Shown here: positions 41,158 through 41,804 of the stretch, in pieces
How the letters are laid out: every line of letters begins with the position of its first letter
Numbering within the stretch: the first letter of the stretch is position 1
From: Flavobacteriaceae bacterium
Lineage (GTDB): Bacteria > Bacteroidota > Bacteroidia > Flavobacteriales > Flavobacteriaceae
NCBI GenBank assembly: GCA_027073495.1
Contig: JALSVQ010000141.1
Location: 1-41,804 of the forward strand
DNA: 41,804 nucleotides
Direction: 5' to 3'
Translations under genes and position numbers: made by a program
Notes under the pieces: generated by a model
The model's database searches: none
The model's input: the letters and a program-made list of their open reading frames with translations, nothing else
Told to the model about the DNA's origin: nothing

Positions 41158-41804
41158 TTATAGCATACTTGGTTCAAACGATTTCCAACCATTAATATCT
41201 ATTGCTGATTTTATTTTTTTGTCGCTATATTTCCATATTATATCTGTCCCACGCTCATCTGGAATTATTACACCACCAATTAATTCTTTACCATTTTTTG
41301 AGTTTTTAGCAAGATAATCAATTAATGAATTATGTTTATTAATGAAATTTTTATCAGAGCCTTTTGTTTTTGTGTCAAAAAGACAAATTTTATTATTTTT
41401 TAATTTAATTACAAAATCAACATAAAAACCTTTCAAAATATTTTCAATATCATAGTAAGTTACTGCAAAATCTTCTTTGTTCTTATCTCCATTTTTGTAC
41501 CACCATTCAATATGATTTTTATTAAGTTCTAAAAATTCAGCAAATTTAACTTCTGGATTACTTGCATTGTGTTGTTCGTAAAATGGAACTAATGCGTGTT
41601 TTTCAATATTTTGCTTTTCTTTATAATGCTCATTATAAATTCTTTCAGAAGGTACTTCCCAAATTGAAGTTTCAACTTTTTTAGTAGCACTTAATGCTTT
41701 TTGTTTCAATAATTCTGCGTGAATTTGTAAGGCAATATCTATGAGTTCAATAAAATTAGATTTATTCTGATGATATAATATTATTTTTATAGCGTTTGTT
41801 TCAT
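41158..41804 (-). CDS. C-terminal part of a probable restriction helicase-nuclease (type III R-like)
   Basis: The frame stays open to the right edge of the window, so the gene is 5'-truncated and the apparent TTG start at 41709 is internal. About 214 residues are visible. Near the C-terminus YVDFVIKLKNNKICLFDTKTKG has a PD-(D/E)XK-like shape with Asp in place of the usual Glu (D...DxK), then IGGVIIPDERGTDIIWKYSD. This arrangement is typical of the nuclease end of type III restriction R subunits and related DEAD/DEAH helicases, so a multi-kilobase gene upstream is expected. It is the fourth gene of the array; its stop is 10 nt from palindrome E. Confidence 0.65.
   Translation of the reverse strand, partial: ETNAIKIILYHQNKSNFIELIDIALQIHAELLKQKALSATKKVETSIWEVPSERIYNEHYKEKQNIEKHALVPFYEQHNASNPEVKFAEFLELNKNHIEWWYKNGDKNKEDFAVTYYDIENILKGFYVDFVIKLKNNKICLFDTKTKGSDKNFINKHNSLIDYLAKNSKNGKELIGGVIIPDERGTDIIWKYSDKKIKSAIDINGWKSFEPSML

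Noticed and set aside
40952-41317. 121-codon plus-strand open frame across palindrome E
   Set aside because: It is antisense to the helicase-nuclease end and crosses the inverted repeat; the minus-strand frames are better supported.

Overview
This window looks like a low-GC chromosome segment of a flavobacterium (Bacteroidota). The evidence is a PorP/SprF-family type IX secretion protein, a type III glutamine synthetase, a mevalonate-pathway pair (class II HMG-CoA reductase plus GHMP kinase), a primase without zinc ligands, and many TAnnTTTG -7 promoter boxes, several with an upstream TTG at 17-19 bp. No close relative can be named from sequence alone.

Layout. 1-4213: a fatty-acid beta-oxidation operon (C-terminal part of a 3-hydroxyacyl-CoA dehydrogenase/enoyl-CoA hydratase, thiolase, acyl-CoA dehydrogenase), interrupted by a four-helix-bundle gene between inverted GTCTA-rich repeats. 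4243-9524: lipA, an HtrA protease, a GNAT acetyltransferase, mltG, a DUF2279-like gene that appears internally deleted, and a lysozyme-like protein. 9531-18065: core information-processing genes (RsmI-like methylase, dnaA, thioesterase, typA, metK behind a probable SAM-II riboswitch, dnaG, initiator tRNA). 18342-26246: a TPR protein plus outer-membrane barrel pair, a deoxynucleoside kinase, a Crp/Fnr regulator with a well-placed operator in front of a DUF2892 gene, and PorP/SprF. 26356-28538: mevalonate genes. 28762-31836: a cobalamin-riboswitch operon with a TonB-dependent receptor and a beta-propeller lipoprotein, a probable B12 uptake unit. 31961-36428: a DEAD-box-type helicase with DEVD in motif II, a small secreted protein, and glnN behind twin palindromic operators.

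36647-41804 is the most interesting part. Four consecutive minus-strand genes (Fic, AlbA_2/Schlafen-like ATP-binding protein, PD-(D/E)XK protein, and the C-terminal end of a probable helicase-nuclease) each end inside or within 10 nt of a 130-190 bp imperfect palindrome. The best palindromes have integron attC geometry: a 7-nt RYYYAAC/GTTRRRY outer box, a short A-rich unpaired spacer, and an 18-bp inner stem. Two carry a Bacteroidota-type promoter in the direction of the genes. I read this as a sedentary integron-like or CALIN-like cassette array of defence-type genes; any integrase would lie beyond the right edge. A decayed copy of the element lies at about 33.4 kb, on the other side of glnN.

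Limits: all calls come from reading the sequence. No database search, RNA folding or covariance model was run.
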